Below, one piece after another: positions 33,988-42,328 of a DNA stretch of 52,705 nucleotides; the first letter of the stretch is position 1, and every line of letters starts with the position of its first letter. The notes under the pieces were generated by a model. It saw only the letters and a list, made by a program, of their open reading frames with translations, did no database searches and was not told the origin of the DNA. A program made the position numbers and the translations under genes. The DNA is from an uncultured Bacilli bacterium (GTDB taxonomy: Bacteria; Bacillota_I; Bacilli_A; RF39; UBA660), in contig CANRHC010000003.1 in assembly GCA_947630305.1 (NCBI GenBank), positions 1 through 52,705 on the forward strand. Direction: 5' to 3'.

Positions 33988-34027
33988 CTAATTTATAGTT
34001 GACTACTAAATTATATTTTAGTATAAT
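33988..34027 (+). promoter_or_regulatory. Promoter with near-palindromic operator
   Basis: TTGACT (33999-34004) and TATAAT (34022-34027) are 17 bp apart, with ACTAAATTATATTTTAGT between them. The downstream leader (TATCTATAGAAGTTAAGAAAGAGG) is shared with the promoter at 34461. Confidence 0.8.
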
Positions 34028-34056
34028 ATCTATAGAAGTTAAGAAAGAGGAAAAAA

Positions 34057-34443
34057 ATGAAAACTTATAAAGTTATAGCAAAAAATAAAGAAACAGGAAA
34101 AAGAGAATTAGTAAAAGTTGAAGCTCATACCAAAAAAGAAGCTAATATTAAAATTAGAATAATGGGCTACAGTTTTTCTGAAAGAAAGCTAAAAGAAGAA
34201 AAATTATTTAATTGGATAATAGATAAAATGGATGACGCTTATACTAATGAAGAAGAAAGAGCATTATATAGATTTAATAAAATTCCAAAAACTGAAGAAG
34301 AATATAAAAACTTATTTAGAAAATATACAAAAAGAGAAATCGAAATTAAAGTAGATAGACATTTTAAATATAAACAGAAAAAAGAAGAAGAAAGAGAATA
34401 TAGAGAAAATTTAAAAAGATTCGGAATTGAACCAATATTTTAA
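34057..34443 (+). CDS. Hypothetical basic protein
   Basis: The 128-residue lysine/glutamate-rich protein begins MKTYKVIAKNKETGKRELVK. The first ~50 residues look like a small beta domain and the rest is charged helix (KYKQKKEEEREYRENLKRF). No family is recognised. AAAGAGG precedes the start. Confidence 0.68.
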   Translation: MKTYKVIAKNKETGKRELVKVEAHTKKEANIKIRIMGYSFSERKLKEEKLFNWIIDKMDDAYTNEEERALYRFNKIPKTEEEYKNLFRKYTKREIEIKVDRHFKYKQKKEEEREYRENLKRFGIEPIF

Positions 34444-34460
34444 AATTTTTTTAAAATTAT

Positions 34461-34501
34461 ACTAAACTATTGTTGACTAATAAACAATAGTTTAGTATAA
34501 T
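34461..34501 (+). promoter_or_regulatory. Promoter bracketed by 12-bp inverted repeat
   Basis: TTGACT (34473-34478) and TATAAT (34496-34501) are 17 bp apart. Perfect 12-bp arms ACTAAACTATTG (34461-34472) and CAATAGTTTAGT (34485-34496) bracket the -35 box and touch the -10 box. Confidence 0.82.
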
Positions 34502-34531
34502 ATCTATAGAAGTTAAGAAAGAGGTGAAAAC

Positions 34532-35332
34532 ATGAAATACACATACGGAATGAGATTAAGAGGATTTTCAATCGGTTGCCAGCCTAAAAAGGGCTTTTTA
34601 GAAAGAAAGGATGATAAAGAAGGTAAATATCACGATCTTATTGTTTATGATAGAAAATTAACTGATGAAGAAGTTAAAAGATATGATTTAGATTTAATAG
34701 AAAGTGAAGAAGAAATGAAAGAAACAAAAGCTACAGTAATACCAATGATAAAACAACTTGAAAGTTTATTTTCAAAACTAAATGATAAATTCTTTGAAGG
34801 AAAACTTGAAACACCAGTTATTACAATAGCCCCTGATACATGTAGAGCATATGGCTGGTTTACTACTTTTAGAGCTTGGAAAGAAACAGATAATAAAGAA
34901 TCTGAAGGTTACTATGAAATTAATGTAACTTGTGATTACTTAAATAGAACACCAGTTGAAATTGCTACTACATTACTTCATGAAATGGTTCATCTATATT
35001 GTGAAATGAATGGTATTAAAGATACATCAAGAAGTGGTAATTATCATAACAAGAATTACAAGAAAGCCGCTGAAGATCATGGCTTAATTGTTACTAAAGT
35101 TGAAAAAAGCGGATTCAGCCAAACTGAACCAACAACTGAAACCGCTGAATACCTTGATTCTTTAAATCTTAAGTTTGATCTATATCGACCAACTCCTGAA
35201 AAAGAACAGGTTATTAAAAAGTCTAGTACAAGAAAGTATGTTTGTCCACATTGTGGTTCAATTATTAGAGCCACTAAACCAGTTAGAGTTATTTGTGCTG
35301 ATTGTGGTGTTGAATTTGAAGAAGTTGTTTAA
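34532..35332 (+). CDS. SprT-like zinc metalloprotease with N-terminal extension
   Basis: The 266-residue protein has three parts. Residues 1-55 form a small domain (YGMRLRGFSIGCQPKKGFLE, VYDRKLTDEEVKRYDLDLI) that usually occurs alone in plasmids and phages. Residues 70-190 are a SprT-like domain with LLHEMVHLYCEM (HExxH). The C-terminus has a zinc ribbon (CPHCGS...CADCGV). SprT/Spartan proteins cleave DNA-protein crosslinks. It is the last gene of the operator-controlled set and is followed by a strong terminator. Confidence 0.85.
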   Translation: MKYTYGMRLRGFSIGCQPKKGFLERKDDKEGKYHDLIVYDRKLTDEEVKRYDLDLIESEEEMKETKATVIPMIKQLESLFSKLNDKFFEGKLETPVITIAPDTCRAYGWFTTFRAWKETDNKESEGYYEINVTCDYLNRTPVEIATTLLHEMVHLYCEMNGIKDTSRSGNYHNKNYKKAAEDHGLIVTKVEKSGFSQTEPTTETAEYLDSLNLKFDLYRPTPEKEQVIKKSSTRKYVCPHCGSIIRATKPVRVICADCGVEFEEVV

Positions 35333-35376
35333 ATCTTAAATAGCTTCTTTACTTTCTTCTTATTATATATAGTAAA

Positions 35377-35404
35377 GGAGCTGTCTAAACAGCTCCATTT
35401 TTTT
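35377..35404 (+). terminator. Intrinsic terminator between convergent genes
   Basis: The 8-bp stem GGAGCTGT/ACAGCTCC with a 4-nt loop is followed by ATTTTTTT. It ends the SprT transcript. The minus-strand side (TTTACTATAT) may also stop leftward transcription after the reductase gene. Confidence 0.88.
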
Positions 35405-38195
35405 AACTACATCCAGTAGTACTACCACAATCTAAACAGGTTTTACAAACACCAGTTTTAACCATGTTAGAACTACCACAACTAGGACAAGTTTCACCAT
35501 ATAACCTAGTTGGTTCTTCATCAATTTCTATAGCAGGTTTATTATTTAAAGGTTTTTCAGTTTGTGGCTTTACCTGTACATAATTATAGTTACCACATTC
35601 TATATCAATTACTTTACTAACTAAATCAGCTATTGAATCAGCAAATTTAATATTAGGGTGTCTACTTACAATTCCTGCTGGTTCAAATTTGTGTCCTCTT
35701 AACATTTTAGATATTTCTTCAGGATTAATACCAAATTGAAGCATATAAGAAATAGCTTTAGAAAGAGCTGATAAAAGTCCTTTAATGGTTGTACCTTCTT
35801 TATCAGTTGAGATAAAGAGTTCAGCTAATTCTCCATTATCATAATAACCAACAGTTATATATAAATTCAGGTTTTCTATTGTTACAGCATGAGTTCTACT
35901 ATTTCTAATTGGGCTAGGTTTAATTCTAGTAGGTAAGGTTCTTTCTTCTTTTTCTTCTTCAAGTTCTTCAGATTCTTTAGATTCTTTAGATTCTTCAATT
36001 TTTGTATTTAATGGTTGAGAAGCCTTACAACCATCCCTGTAAACTGTAATAGCTTTAACACCTGAATTATAGGCTAGATCATTAATGTTCATTATATCTT
36101 GAACAGTAGCTGAATTTGGTAAGTTTATAGTTTTACTAACAGCCCCTGATATTAATGGAGTAACAGCCGCTACCATCTTAACATGAGCTTCAGGACTTAT
36201 TTCATTAGCTGTTTGAAGTACTTTCTGAAGATTTTCACCAATATTAGGACAACCTTGATAAGTTCCATGTTTTTCAAAATAATCGTTTATTTGATCTTTA
36301 CAAGCATGATAAACACCGTTAGAAACAGAAATAAGATATTCTTCAGCTAAAGGATTAGCTATTACCATTGTAGAACCATCAGAACAATTTTTATAAATTC
36401 TATGTGAAAAGAATGGTTCTATTGAAGTAGCCCCACAATCCATAGCAAAAGAAATAGTTCCTGTTGGTGCTATACAACTTACTTGAGCATTCCTGAAACC
36501 GTTCTTTTTACCACTATTAAAAGCTTTACGCCAAATTTCTTGAAGTGCTTCAGCTAGATTAGCTGGTACTAAATCTAAATTAACTTTTTCAGGTTCTATA
36601 TTTAAAAAACCATTATTAACATAATCATCTGTATAAGCACCAGCCACAATACAATGATTAAATATTACATTTAACATTGAAGAACTGTTTTCTTTATATT
36701 TTTCAAAAGTTCCTATTTCTTTAGCCATTAAAGAAGAAACATAATAAGAGTAACCAGTCATAATACCAGTTAAAGTAGCTGCTAAAGCTCTAGCTTCATC
36801 ACTATCATAAGCTAAACCTTGAGCTAAGAATAAAGAAGCATAATTAGTTAAACCTAATCCTGTTGGTCTATATAAGTATGATCTTTCAGCTACAGCTTTA
36901 GTAGGATATTGACCCCAAAAGATTGAAGCTTCAAGAACCAGCTGAATTAAACCTATTATATGAAGAAAAGCTTCAATATCAAAAGAACCATCTTCATTAA
37001 GAAATTTTAAAAGGTTAATACTAGCTAAATTACAAGCGGTATTATCAAGAAAAACAAACTCTGAACAAGGATTAGAAGCTCTTATTACATCTTCATTCAA
37101 ACAGGTATTCCAGGCGTTTATAGTATCTGAAAATTGCAAGCCAGGATCCGCACAATTCCAAGCGGCTTTATTGATCTTTTCCCATAAATCATAAGCTTTT
37201 ACAGTTTTATTTACTTTAGAATCAGTTATACCGTATAAAACATAATCAGCTTCAGGATCATTCTTCTTAGTCATAAAATTTCTATCAACTCTAACTGAAT
37301 TGTTTGAATTTTGACCTGAAACTGTTTTATAGGCTTCTCCGTTCATGCTGGTATCATAACCAGCTTTACCTAAAGCTCTAACTTTATCTTCTTCTTTAGC
37401 TTTCCAATCAATAAAAGCTTCTATTTCAGGATGATTACTATCTAGAATAACCATTTTAGCGGCCCTTCTAGTAGTACCACCTGATTTAATAGCACCAGCG
37501 TTTCTATCTAACCCATATAGAAAAGACATAACACCGCTAGATTTACCGCCTGAACTTAAGCTTTCACCATCAGCCCTTATATTTGAAAAGTTTGTACCAA
37601 CGCCTGAACCACCTTTAAATAGTTTAGTTTCAATAGCGTAATGATCTGAAATAGATTCAGTTCCTAATAATTGATCTTTAATAGGAATGATAAAACAGGC
37701 TGAACTTTGACTTCTAGAATATCTATCTTTTGATCTTACAACCTTTTTTTCTTCAGGATCATAATAATAAGTATAATCATGATCCGCTTCTATACCATAT
37801 TTATTTAAACCAGTATTAAACCATTGAGGACTATTAGGAGCCCATATTTGGCTGATTATTGTATAAGCTAATTCATCATAAACAATAGAAGCTTCTTCAT
37901 CAGAATTTATTAAACCTTCTTCTTTTAGAGCTTCAACCCAAAACCAACACATTCTATCTACTACTTGTTTTAAAGAAGTTTCAGGAATAGCTCTAAAGAA
38001 ATATTTACTAGCTATAATATTACAAGCGTTTTCAGAATAAAAATCAGGAAATTCAGCCCCTTTAATCTGATATATTACTTCACCAGTTTTATAATTGTGA
38101 AGGGTAATATCTTTTTTAACCCAGTTGAATAGCTCAAAAACTGATTGATTGTCTTTAAGCTTTTTTGTATAGTGTCTTTTTATTATCTTTTTCAT
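35403..38195 (-). CDS. nrdJ: Class II (B12-dependent) ribonucleotide reductase
   Basis: The 930-residue protein fits the class II NrdJ family. It has NSPQWFNTGL and QSSACFIIPI near the N-terminus (active-site Cys), GGSGVGTNFSNIR, the radical-site region NPCSEFVFLDNTACNLASIN, IAPTGTISFAMDCGATSIEP, and the long C-terminal extension ending in a CPSCG/CKTCLDCG zinc-ribbon-like tail. It converts NTPs or NDPs to deoxy forms without oxygen, using adenosylcobalamin. Its place after the endolysin at the end of the lysis transcript is unusual, as nucleotide genes normally sit with replication. Confidence 0.93.
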   Translation of the reverse strand: MKKIIKRHYTKKLKDNQSVFELFNWVKKDITLHNYKTGEVIYQIKGAEFPDFYSENACNIIASKYFFRAIPETSLKQVVDRMCWFWVEALKEEGLINSDEEASIVYDELAYTIISQIWAPNSPQWFNTGLNKYGIEADHDYTYYYDPEEKKVVRSKDRYSRSQSSACFIIPIKDQLLGTESISDHYAIETKLFKGGSGVGTNFSNIRADGESLSSGGKSSGVMSFLYGLDRNAGAIKSGGTTRRAAKMVILDSNHPEIEAFIDWKAKEEDKVRALGKAGYDTSMNGEAYKTVSGQNSNNSVRVDRNFMTKKNDPEADYVLYGITDSKVNKTVKAYDLWEKINKAAWNCADPGLQFSDTINAWNTCLNEDVIRASNPCSEFVFLDNTACNLASINLLKFLNEDGSFDIEAFLHIIGLIQLVLEASIFWGQYPTKAVAERSYLYRPTGLGLTNYASLFLAQGLAYDSDEARALAATLTGIMTGYSYYVSSLMAKEIGTFEKYKENSSSMLNVIFNHCIVAGAYTDDYVNNGFLNIEPEKVNLDLVPANLAEALQEIWRKAFNSGKKNGFRNAQVSCIAPTGTISFAMDCGATSIEPFFSHRIYKNCSDGSTMVIANPLAEEYLISVSNGVYHACKDQINDYFEKHGTYQGCPNIGENLQKVLQTANEISPEAHVKMVAAVTPLISGAVSKTINLPNSATVQDIMNINDLAYNSGVKAITVYRDGCKASQPLNTKIEESKESKESEELEEEKEERTLPTRIKPSPIRNSRTHAVTIENLNLYITVGYYDNGELAELFISTDKEGTTIKGLLSALSKAISYMLQFGINPEEISKMLRGHKFEPAGIVSRHPNIKFADSIADLVSKVIDIECGNYNYVQVKPQTEKPLNNKPAIEIDEEPTRLYGETCPSCGSSNMVKTGVCKTCLDCGSTTGCS

Positions 38196-38197
38196 AA

Positions 38198-39550
38198 TTA
38201 ATTCATTACCAAATCCGCAGGATAAAGCTGAACGTGAACAAATAAATTAGAGTAATATTTGAGTGTACCTAAACCTACTTGTTGAGCACAATAAGCTATT
38301 TCATCTACCATAGCTCTAGACATACCAGGCGTATAAAGATCACAAGCATCCCCACTTAAATGAAGGCTATCAGGAACACCGCCATCTCTAGCATTTTGTA
38401 TAGGACATCTAAAGCCTGAAGTAATAACAAGTGGCATATCATGGCCCGCTCTTTGACTAAGTAAGTTTCTTAATTGTTGAACCTTAACTTTCAATTCAGA
38501 TTTAACATCTCCACCGCATCCACATTCACATTTAAATTCATCTTCAGTAAAGTTAACTAAAGTAGTTTCTGAAGAAGGCTGAACTTCAGTATTGAATAAT
38601 TTTGAATAAGTTTGTTCACCAACTATACCATCAACTTCTAAACCGTTTTTAGATTGAAAGTCCATAACGCTACCCATAGTACCAGCACCAGCCACACCAT
38701 CAATATCACAAGGAGAACCGACTTCACATAATCTTGTTTGATAAGCTCTTAATTGCTGTTCAGCATATGCTTGAGTAACAGGACCCCAAATACCATCCAC
38801 AGTAATGTTATAAGCTCTTTGAGCGTTAATTAAACATTCTTTAGTTTCAGGACCCCAAATACCATCTATTTCAGGCGCACCATAATTACAAATAGTTAAA
38901 AAATATTGAATATTATCAACTTCCCAATTAAAACCGCTGTTAGTAACTGTATTTTCAGGTTTAGGTGTTCCTGGTACTTGAGCTTCAACAGGAGTTGAAG
39001 AAGTTTCACCAATAGCTGTATAACTTTCACCAGCTACATCAAGAAGTCCATAAGCTATAGCATGCCCAAATAGTTTAGTATTATTTCTGATTAAATCATT
39101 ATCAGCTTTAATAGAACCTATTTCCATAATTAAAGAAGGCATATCAGTAGCTCTAACTTCATAATCATCCCTACATAAATTACCCCTATCATTTAAACCT
39201 GGTATTCTTAATTTCATAGAAGCTCTTACAGCTTCAGCCATAGCTAAACCAGCTTCACTAATATAAATAGGGTAAATTCCTGAAGGTGCTTGATCCCAAT
39301 CTAAATGAATAGAAATATAATGAGAACAGCCATTATTATTAGCTGTATCAACACATTTAACTATATTCATATTATTATCAGGATAATCAGTTAAATAGCT
39401 TTTTCCATTAGCATTAAACACTTCTAGAATACCAGCTACAACTTCTTTAGCTAAAGCGGCTTCAGTATAACCATTCCATGTACAACCAGTATCCCAAGAA
39501 CCATCTTGTGAAACACCATGCCCAATAGCTATATAAGGTTTAAAACTCAT
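38198..39550 (-). CDS. Endolysin: amidase_3, peptidoglycan-binding and M15 peptidase domains
   Basis: The 450-residue protein has three parts. Residues 1-175 are an N-acetylmuramoyl-L-alanine amidase (AIGHG zinc ligand, SIHLDW, PSLIMEIGSI with catalytic Glu). Residues 200-325 hold two PG_binding_1 repeats (DGIWGPETKECLINAQ, DGIVGEQTYSKLF). Residues 330-450 are an M15_3-type carboxypeptidase domain (SGFRCPIQN, SLHLSGDACDLY, LFVHVQLY). A CGCGGD motif links the parts. No signal peptide is present, so it depends on the holin. GGGGAG precedes the ATG. Confidence 0.92.
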   Translation of the reverse strand: MSFKPYIAIGHGVSQDGSWDTGCTWNGYTEAALAKEVVAGILEVFNANGKSYLTDYPDNNMNIVKCVDTANNNGCSHYISIHLDWDQAPSGIYPIYISEAGLAMAEAVRASMKLRIPGLNDRGNLCRDDYEVRATDMPSLIMEIGSIKADNDLIRNNTKLFGHAIAYGLLDVAGESYTAIGETSSTPVEAQVPGTPKPENTVTNSGFNWEVDNIQYFLTICNYGAPEIDGIWGPETKECLINAQRAYNITVDGIWGPVTQAYAEQQLRAYQTRLCEVGSPCDIDGVAGAGTMGSVMDFQSKNGLEVDGIVGEQTYSKLFNTEVQPSSETTLVNFTEDEFKCECGCGGDVKSELKVKVQQLRNLLSQRAGHDMPLVITSGFRCPIQNARDGGVPDSLHLSGDACDLYTPGMSRAMVDEIAYCAQQVGLGTLKYYSNLFVHVQLYPADLVMN

Positions 39551-39561
39551 TATTATCTCCC

Positions 39562-39610
39562 CAAATAATAAAAAAGTAGGGAACGTTCTAGAACCGTTTA
39601 TTCCCTACTT
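39562..39610 (-). terminator. Terminator between holin and endolysin genes
   Basis: AAGTAGGGAA/TTCCCTACTT form a 10-bp stem around an inner GTTCTAGAAC palindrome, followed on the minus strand by TTTTTTATTATTT. The endolysin Shine-Dalgarno lies just beyond. A second inverted repeat, CTCAAGC/GCTTGAG (39614-39660), lies upstream in the same leader. Confidence 0.8.
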
Positions 39611-39706
39611 GAACTCAAGCCTGGTAAACTTAAGGTTTTATAAGCAACCGTTCGCTTGAGGTTTATACAGATAAAATTGTTTAATCTTTAACTTGTTATA
39701 GGATCT

Positions 39707-40009
39707 TTAATTTGAATCGGAGCTATTTACTAAATTGTTAACTTCTTGTTGCGTTATAGTACCAGCTTTTAAACCATTTAATACTGGTTGAGTAATTTGA
39801 GCGTCTTGAGTCCAATTGTTGTTTCTCCACCAGCCCCAAATTTCACCAATTATAGTAGCTATACCACTTACAACAAGTGTTATTGTTTCGTCCCCTATTT
39901 CTAAATTTGGTAAACCTCTTAAGGTAAGAAAAGCATTAATACATCCTACTAAAGTAACTAGTAAAGGTGCTATAGCGTTTATTTTTGCTATTATTTCCTG
40001 TTTATTCAT
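39707..40009 (-). CDS. Holin (SPP1/phi-LC3-like)
   Basis: The 100-residue protein has two hydrophobic segments (INAIAPLLVTLVGCINAFLT and ITLVVSGIATIIGEIWGWW) and WWRNNNWTQDAQ, the pattern of SPP1/phi-LC3 holins. The start at 40009 follows GGGGGTAATAAAG. It makes the membrane lesion that lets the endolysin reach the wall. Confidence 0.85.
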   Translation of the reverse strand: MNKQEIIAKINAIAPLLVTLVGCINAFLTLRGLPNLEIGDETITLVVSGIATIIGEIWGWWRNNNWTQDAQITQPVLNGLKAGTITQQEVNNLVNSSDSN

Positions 40010-40313
40010 CTTTATTACCCCCATTATTAATTGTTATATTTTTATAATTACTTAGTTTAATTAAAGCTTCTTGGTGTTGGTCTAATCTCTTTTCATGATC
40101 GTTTAAAGTTTCTTTAACTTCTTTTTCCATTTTTTCTATATACTTGTTTAAGTTATCTATTGCTAAAGTACATTTAACTAGATTTTCATTAAACTGGTAA
40201 TAGATATTATTTTGTTTTTCTAAATGTTCGCTAAAGTATTTAAACAAAACAAATATAGCTGTTAAACCTACAACTATGCCACCAATCAGCTCAAATTGAC
40301 TTAAAGAATCCAT
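40002..40313 (-). CDS. Membrane-anchored coiled-coil lysis-associated protein
   Basis: The 103-residue protein has an N-terminal membrane segment (FELIGGIVVGLTAIFVLFKY) and a long helical tail (IDNLNKYIEKMEKEVKETLN). It resembles XhlA-like holin accessory proteins by position and architecture. The start at 40313 follows GGTGA, just beyond a terminator. It overlaps the holin start by 8 nt. Confidence 0.75.
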   Translation of the reverse strand: MDSLSQFELIGGIVVGLTAIFVLFKYFSEHLEKQNNIYYQFNENLVKCTLAIDNLNKYIEKMEKEVKETLNDHEKRLDQHQEALIKLSNYKNITINNGGNKDE

Positions 40314-40324
40314 AAAATTCACCA

Positions 40325-40351
40325 TAAAAAAAGGCCTCAATTAAGAGGCCT
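40325..40351 (-). terminator. Terminator/attenuator directly before the lysis genes
   Basis: AGGCCTC/GAGGCCT with a 6-nt loop is followed by TTTTTTT on the minus strand. Only 12 nt separate it from the start of the next gene, so it could act as an attenuator. Confidence 0.85.
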
Positions 40352-40444
40352 AATAGCATTTTTTAAAGTAGCTTCAAAATAAAGAAATAAGAAAAAATTT
40401 CTAAATAAAGAAACTATTTCAAGGGAAGAAATTTCAGTAATTGC

Positions 40445-40473
40445 ATTATATTACAATTTAATAATTAATACAA
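40445..40473 (-). promoter_or_regulatory. Promoter for the lysis region
   Basis: TTGTAT and TATAAT are 17 bp apart on the minus strand, in a 160-bp gene-free stretch upstream of the holin genes. About 90 bp downstream is the terminator at 40325-40351, giving a short leader RNA unless read-through occurs. Confidence 0.7.
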
Positions 40474-40506
40474 TAGCAATAATTAACTTTTTTAGTATAA
40501 TTTCTT

Positions 40507-40635
40507 TTATTCTTGTGTTAATTCTTCTAATTCTAGATCAATAAGAACTTGTCTAACTTGTTCTTTAATTCTAGTAGGTACATCAGAAAAGTTCTTTTTA
40601 CCATTTACAATTAAAGTAGCATAAATTATTGCCAT
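40507..40635 (-). CDS. CD1375-family small protein (XkdX-like)
   Basis: The 42-residue protein (MAIIYATLIVNGKKNFSDVP, then KEQVRQVLIDLELEEL) matches the CD1375-like proteins found after fibre genes in Clostridia phages. GGAGGGATAAC precedes the ATG at 40635. An upstream in-frame start would overlap the neighbouring small gene. Function unknown. Confidence 0.8.
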   Translation of the reverse strand: MAIIYATLIVNGKKNFSDVPTRIKEQVRQVLIDLELEELTQE

Positions 40636-40636
40636 G

Positions 40637-40747
40637 TTATCCCTCCATTTCTTCAAGTAATTTTTCAACTTTTGAACGAATCTTTTCAGGAACTTCATCA
40701 ATTGTTTTTAAACCTCTTTTTATCAGATTAAAATATACCTGTTCCAT
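40637..40747 (-). CDS. XkdX-like small protein (36 aa)
   Basis: The ATG shares its A with the preceding stop (TAATG). The 36 residues (MEQVYFNLIKRGLKTIDEVP, then EKIRSKVEKLLEEMEG) fit the XkdX-type pattern of a YFNLIKKGLKTIDDVP-like protein. It appears to be a paralogue of the next gene (compare FSDVPTRIKEQVRQVL). Function unknown. Confidence 0.72.
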   Translation of the reverse strand: MEQVYFNLIKRGLKTIDEVPEKIRSKVEKLLEEMEG

Positions 40748-41001
40748 TACATTTCCCCTATCTGCAATTCATATAAATCTACAAGCCCTAGCATTAGAGC
40801 GTCATTAGTTTCTTTCTGAATAAGAGCTTGTTCAGCTAGAAATAAAGATACAGGTATCCAGCGTTCTTGATATTTCCAACCGCCTTCTTCTCTTTCTTCA
40901 AAATCTTTACGTTCTATTACAAATCCATTTTCTAAAGGTTCAATAGAATTTGGCTTATGGTCTAAACAAAATTGTTCCTGCCATTGTGTTCTATCACCCA
41001 T
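40747..41001 (-). CDS. Fibre-associated small protein
   Basis: The 84-residue protein (MGDRTQWQEQFCLDHKPNSI, then GWKYQERWIPVSLFLAEQAL) belongs to a type common between fibre genes and XkdX-like genes. AGGAGGAAAT precedes ATG 41001, favouring it over an earlier start that would overlap the reverse transcriptase gene. It does not look like the DGR accessory protein Avd. Confidence 0.72.
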   Translation of the reverse strand: MGDRTQWQEQFCLDHKPNSIEPLENGFVIERKDFEEREEGGWKYQERWIPVSLFLAEQALIQKETNDALMLGLVDLYELQIGEM

Positions 41002-41033
41002 ATTTCCTCCATAAAAAAAAGACATGAATTTAA

Positions 41034-42182
41034 TCACGTCTTATTAATTTCTTCACTAATAAAAGTATTTAAAACATCATCTAGTTGTTGCTGTTTCTTT
41101 AAATGTGCTTTATATCTATCACTTGAAGAAATTATTTGTCTTAGCCTTTTTCTGTTTACTAAAGGTTTAATATATTTTAAAAAGTAATTATAGGTATCGC
41201 TCTTTCTTAGAAATTCTAAATAACACATCATTGATCTAGCGTCATAACCTGTTATCTTTTTACCAGCTTTAAGTTTTTTATCTAAATGAAGTGCTTTTCT
41301 TCTAGCACGTCTTAAAATAGATTTTCTTAAAGTGGTTTTATTTCTGTAAAATCTGAAGCCTAAAAAATCTATATCTCTACCGTTCTTATCATTCTTATCA
41401 ACAAATCTAAATATCTGCCAGTTTTCCTTAAGCCTTAATTTAAGTTTGTTATTTAAGTATTCTTCTATTCTATCTTTAATTTTATGTAGTTTTCTTTTAT
41501 TAGGACAAAGAATAACTATATCATCCATATATCTAATATAATGATCTACTTTTAATTCTTGTCTAACAAAATTATCAAATTCCTGCATAAAATAATTAGA
41601 AAACCATTGAGAACAGTAAACACCTTTAGGGAGTCCTGGTTGATAAGTATCAAGTAATTGTTGTATCAAACTTAAATATTTTTGATCGTTAATAATATGC
41701 TGAAGTTTAAACATTAATAAAGAATGATCTATAGAATCATAGAACTTCTTTATATCAGCTTTAAAAACATAAAATCTTTTATTACCATAAGATTTTATCC
41801 ATTTTTCTAAAGCTTTTTTACCTGTTATACAACCTCTACCAGGAATAGAGCCACAAACAAAATCATCAATAGATTTAAGTACAATCGGTTTAAATTCAAT
41901 CATAATCATGTGATGAACTATTTGATCGTAAATAAATTTAGGTTTAGTTATTGTTCTAACCTTTTTATCTGAACCTTCATTAATCACACTAATAGAATAA
42001 GGTTTAAACTGATATTCACCAGTAAGTAAAAGATTTCTAAGTTTCTTCTTATGATAATCCCAATTCTGATAAATCCGTTTAACGTAGGATCTATTCTTTT
42101 TACCTTTACTAGCGCCTTCTAAAGCTAGATCCATTACCTCATCAGTTAACATATCTTCAAACAGATTGTTATATGATTTCAT
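41034..42182 (-). CDS. DGR reverse transcriptase
   Basis: The 382-residue protein has RT motifs in order: YVFKADIKKFYDSIDH (metal-binding Asp), QPGLPKGVYCSQWFSNYFM containing the GxxxSQ signature that distinguishes DGR RTs from retroviral-type RTs, IRYMDDIVIL (catalytic YMDD) and IDFLGFRFYRN. A basic C-terminal thumb follows. It copies TR RNA with frequent errors at adenines. The TR and VR lie directly upstream in the normal VR-TR-RT order. Confidence 0.95.
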   Translation of the reverse strand: MKSYNNLFEDMLTDEVMDLALEGASKGKKNRSYVKRIYQNWDYHKKKLRNLLLTGEYQFKPYSISVINEGSDKKVRTITKPKFIYDQIVHHMIMIEFKPIVLKSIDDFVCGSIPGRGCITGKKALEKWIKSYGNKRFYVFKADIKKFYDSIDHSLLMFKLQHIINDQKYLSLIQQLLDTYQPGLPKGVYCSQWFSNYFMQEFDNFVRQELKVDHYIRYMDDIVILCPNKRKLHKIKDRIEEYLNNKLKLRLKENWQIFRFVDKNDKNGRDIDFLGFRFYRNKTTLRKSILRRARRKALHLDKKLKAGKKITGYDARSMMCYLEFLRKSDTYNYFLKYIKPLVNRKRLRQIISSSDRYKAHLKKQQQLDDVLNTFISEEINKT

Positions 42183-42328
42183 TTATTTCTTATCGTCTGT
42201 AGGGCGTTCCGAAAAAGTATCGTACTAGCCCTACCCTACAGCGACATTATTTTTAGCAAGGGCTAGGGATTATAATTCACATTAACAATTTAAAGACGTA
42301 TCTAAGTCTGTAGGAATTGACGATAATT
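42183..42328 (-). ncRNA. TR-RT spacer, probably part of the TR RNA
   Basis: The 146-nt gap between TR and RT has strong self-complementarity: CTGTAGGG (from 42197) with CCCTACAG (to 42241), and the alternative TAGCCCT with AGGGCTA. In the Bordetella phage DGR a similar-length spacer downstream of TR folds and is needed for cDNA synthesis. A similar role here is inferred. Confidence 0.55.
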
